From: Candidatus Gastranaerophilales bacterium
GTDB taxonomy: Bacteria > Cyanobacteriota > Vampirovibrionia > Gastranaerophilales > Gastranaerophilaceae
DNA: 6,990 bases
Direction of reading: 5' to 3'
NCBI GenBank assembly: GCA_944326625.1
Contig: CALVER010000073.1
Location: 1-6,990, forward strand
Under the pieces are notes generated by a model. It saw only the letters and a list, made by a program, of their open reading frames with translations. It had not been told where the DNA came from and did not search any database. This document shows positions 6,306 to 6,990 of this stretch, one piece after another (position 1 is the stretch's first letter; each line of letters opens with the position of its first letter). A program made the translations under genes and the position numbers.

Positions 6306-6400
6306 GAGGGAACTTGCACTTTGAGAGGGCACAAGGACTTTAATTACAAAAAAATGGTGCCGCAACTCACTCTGCCGAACAGTAACTGGAATAAGACTAT
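6306..6400. other. GC-richer intergenic patch of unclear origin
   Basis: This stretch has 41 G+C in 95 bases, against 14 in 60 on each side (6121-6180 and 6421-6480). It contains a possible short reading frame on the plus strand: TTG at 6321, AGAGGG 10 nt upstream, 32 codons to TAA at 6417-6419, including the peptide MVPQLTLPNSNWNKTIQN. That frame runs into the 3' end of the transposase gene. It may be a gene remnant, a small dispersed repeat or part of the mobile element's flank. I do not call it a gene. Confidence 0.3.
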
Positions 6401-6933
6401 TCAAAATTTAAATCTTTAATATTTTTAATATCATCTTTACTGCCCCAATCATTTTTATATAAACCTTGCTTTACAAATTTATGAAAAGAGGAGTACTGCC
6501 AGTCTTTTACATTGTTAACAAGTTCGTGTTTTACAGGATTGTAATGAATGTAATTAATCTGATTATTTAATTCTTCTTCGTCTTTAATTGTATGTTCCCA
6601 GTAACGTCTCTGAAAAATTCCTTTTTCACGTTTATTTTTATATCCGATTTTTAAATCGTCGGTTGGGCATACTTGCCCAACATTTCTTGAAAAGTAATGT
6701 TTTACAGAAGATATTATTTTGGGATAATTATTTATATTTTCAGGATGCAAAATTAAATGAATGTGTTCAGGCATAATACAAATTGCAATAATTTCAAATT
6801 TATACAGTTTTTGGACATTTCTGAATGCAGTTCTTAATATTTCAATATTATCAATGAATACAGGCTTTCTTTCATAGGATGTTATTATAATGTGGACATA
6901 TCCGTTTGGTACAAATACTCTGCGGTAATTCAT
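6397..6933 (-). CDS. RAYT (REP-associated tyrosine transposase, IS200/Y1 family)
   Basis: A 178-residue HUH/Y1 single-strand DNA transposase of the RAYT group. MPEHIHLIL (54-62) carries the metal-binding H57-x-H59 pair. QINYIHYNPVKHELV (125-139) carries the likely nucleophile Tyr128. FQRRYWEHTIKDEEEL (107-121) and WQYSSF (145-150) are further RAYT signatures. These proteins cut and join REP hairpins at a short 5' tetranucleotide. All key residues are present and the length is near normal, so it may be active. Residues 85-92 (VGQVCPTD), in the variable loop before FQRRYWEH, are encoded by a REP palindrome. The start at 6933 is supported by the protein's N-terminus (MNYRRVFVPNGYVHIIITSYERKPVF); no ribosome binding site is seen. 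The gene converges on the repeat-protein gene. Confidence 0.93.
   Translation of the reverse strand: MNYRRVFVPNGYVHIIITSYERKPVFIDNIEILRTAFRNVQKLYKFEIIAICIMPEHIHLILHPENINNYPKIISSVKHYFSRNVGQVCPTDDLKIGYKNKREKGIFQRRYWEHTIKDEEELNNQINYIHYNPVKHELVNNVKDWQYSSFHKFVKQGLYKNDWGSKDDIKNIKDLNFE
6658..6682 (+). repeat. REP palindrome inside the transposase gene
   Basis: GTCG is followed by the hairpin GTTGGGCA-TACT-TGCCCAAC (6662-6681): a perfect 8-bp stem with a 4-nt loop. All 25 bases recur in inverted orientation at 6961-6985. A tetranucleotide directly 5' of a stem-loop is the usual layout of a REP recognised by a RAYT. In the gene's frame the element encodes VGQVCPTD. Confidence 0.85.
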
Positions 6934-6939
6934 AATTTG

Positions 6940-6948
6940 ATTTTAACA
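6940..6948 (-). promoter_or_regulatory. Candidate extended -10 promoter of the transposase
   Basis: On the minus strand TGTTAAAAT forms an extended -10 (TGn plus TAAAAT, five of six). Only 6 nt separate it from the ATG at 6933, so the message would start at or next to the start codon. A TTGCCC in the upstream REP (6970-6965) could act as a poor -35 at 19 bp. Confidence 0.45.
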
Positions 6949-6960
6949 CAAAATTTGTTT

Positions 6961-6985
6961 TGTTGGGCAAGTATGCCCAACCGAC
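6961..6985 (-). repeat. REP palindrome upstream of the transposase
   Basis: Read on the minus strand this is GTCG plus the same 20-base hairpin as inside the gene, identical over 25 bases and in the opposite orientation to the internal copy, 278 bp away. It lies 27 bp before the transposase start codon. More elements may lie beyond the window edge. Confidence 0.85.
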
Positions 6986-6990
6986 AAACC

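Noticed and set aside
6293..6343. In-frame extension of the repeat protein past its TAG (16 more codons to TAA at 6341)
   Set aside because: Nothing signals stop-codon readthrough, and the extension does not continue the repeat.
6344..6396. Possible terminator of the transposase (minus strand, T-run at 6347-6353)
   Set aside because: The seven-T run exists, but the preceding sequence only forms stems of 3-5 bp, too weak to call.
6195..6404. Minus-strand frame of 69 codons
   Set aside because: It covers the end of the repeat-protein gene and the GC-richer patch, has no ribosome site and no family resemblance.
6661..6985. CRISPR-like array from repeated palindromes
   Set aside because: There are only two copies, inverted, 278 bp apart, with coding sequence between them; this is a REP pair.

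Overview
The window looks like a piece of an AT-rich bacterial chromosome, probably a gut-associated anaerobe of the non-photosynthetic cyanobacterial relatives (Vampirovibrionia / Gastranaerophilales). That assignment is an inference. It rests on the style of two type IV pilin-like proteins (an FTLxE N-terminus with Ala before the cleavage site in one, a D-x-NGP-xx-PN-xxGRDLF core and a W-x-MDY C-terminus), an iron-sulfur flavoprotein-type gene, a TolC-family channel (diderm envelope) and a RAYT transposase with its REP palindrome. No rRNA or tRNA gene and no CRISPR array is visible.

Layout. Positions 1-1073 (+) hold the 3' part of a large gene of unknown function, cut by the window edge. 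Its end overlaps, tail to tail, the end of a minus-strand cluster running 3768 -> 1051: pilin-like protein A, pilin-like protein B, and a Wzx-like polysaccharide flippase. The spacing is very tight: 10 bp between A and B, and a TAATG stop/start overlap between B and the flippase. A well-formed promoter (TTGACA, 17 bp, TGTTAAAGT) precedes pilin A, so this is best read as one operon for a cell-surface or secretion structure. From the same 158-bp intergenic region a flavoprotein gene (3927-4466, +) with a CX2CX2CX5C motif is transcribed divergently. A 12-bp perfect palindrome lies against its -35 box. A TolC-family outer-membrane channel (4497-5807, +) follows, with its own extended -10 promoter so close to the ATG that the mRNA may be leaderless. 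A small protein built of about 11-residue turn repeats follows (5900-6292, +).

The right end (about 6300-6990) is accessory. It holds a short GC-richer patch of unclear origin and a minus-strand RAYT (IS200-like HUH/tyrosine) transposase. A 25-bp REP sequence occurs twice, in inverted orientation: once just upstream of the transposase and once inside its reading frame, where it encodes VGQVCPTD. This transposase that encodes its own REP is the most distinctive observation in the window. I found no clearly undescribed multi-gene system; the pilin-pilin-flippase operon, the in-gene REP and the 11-residue repeat protein are the items most worth following up.
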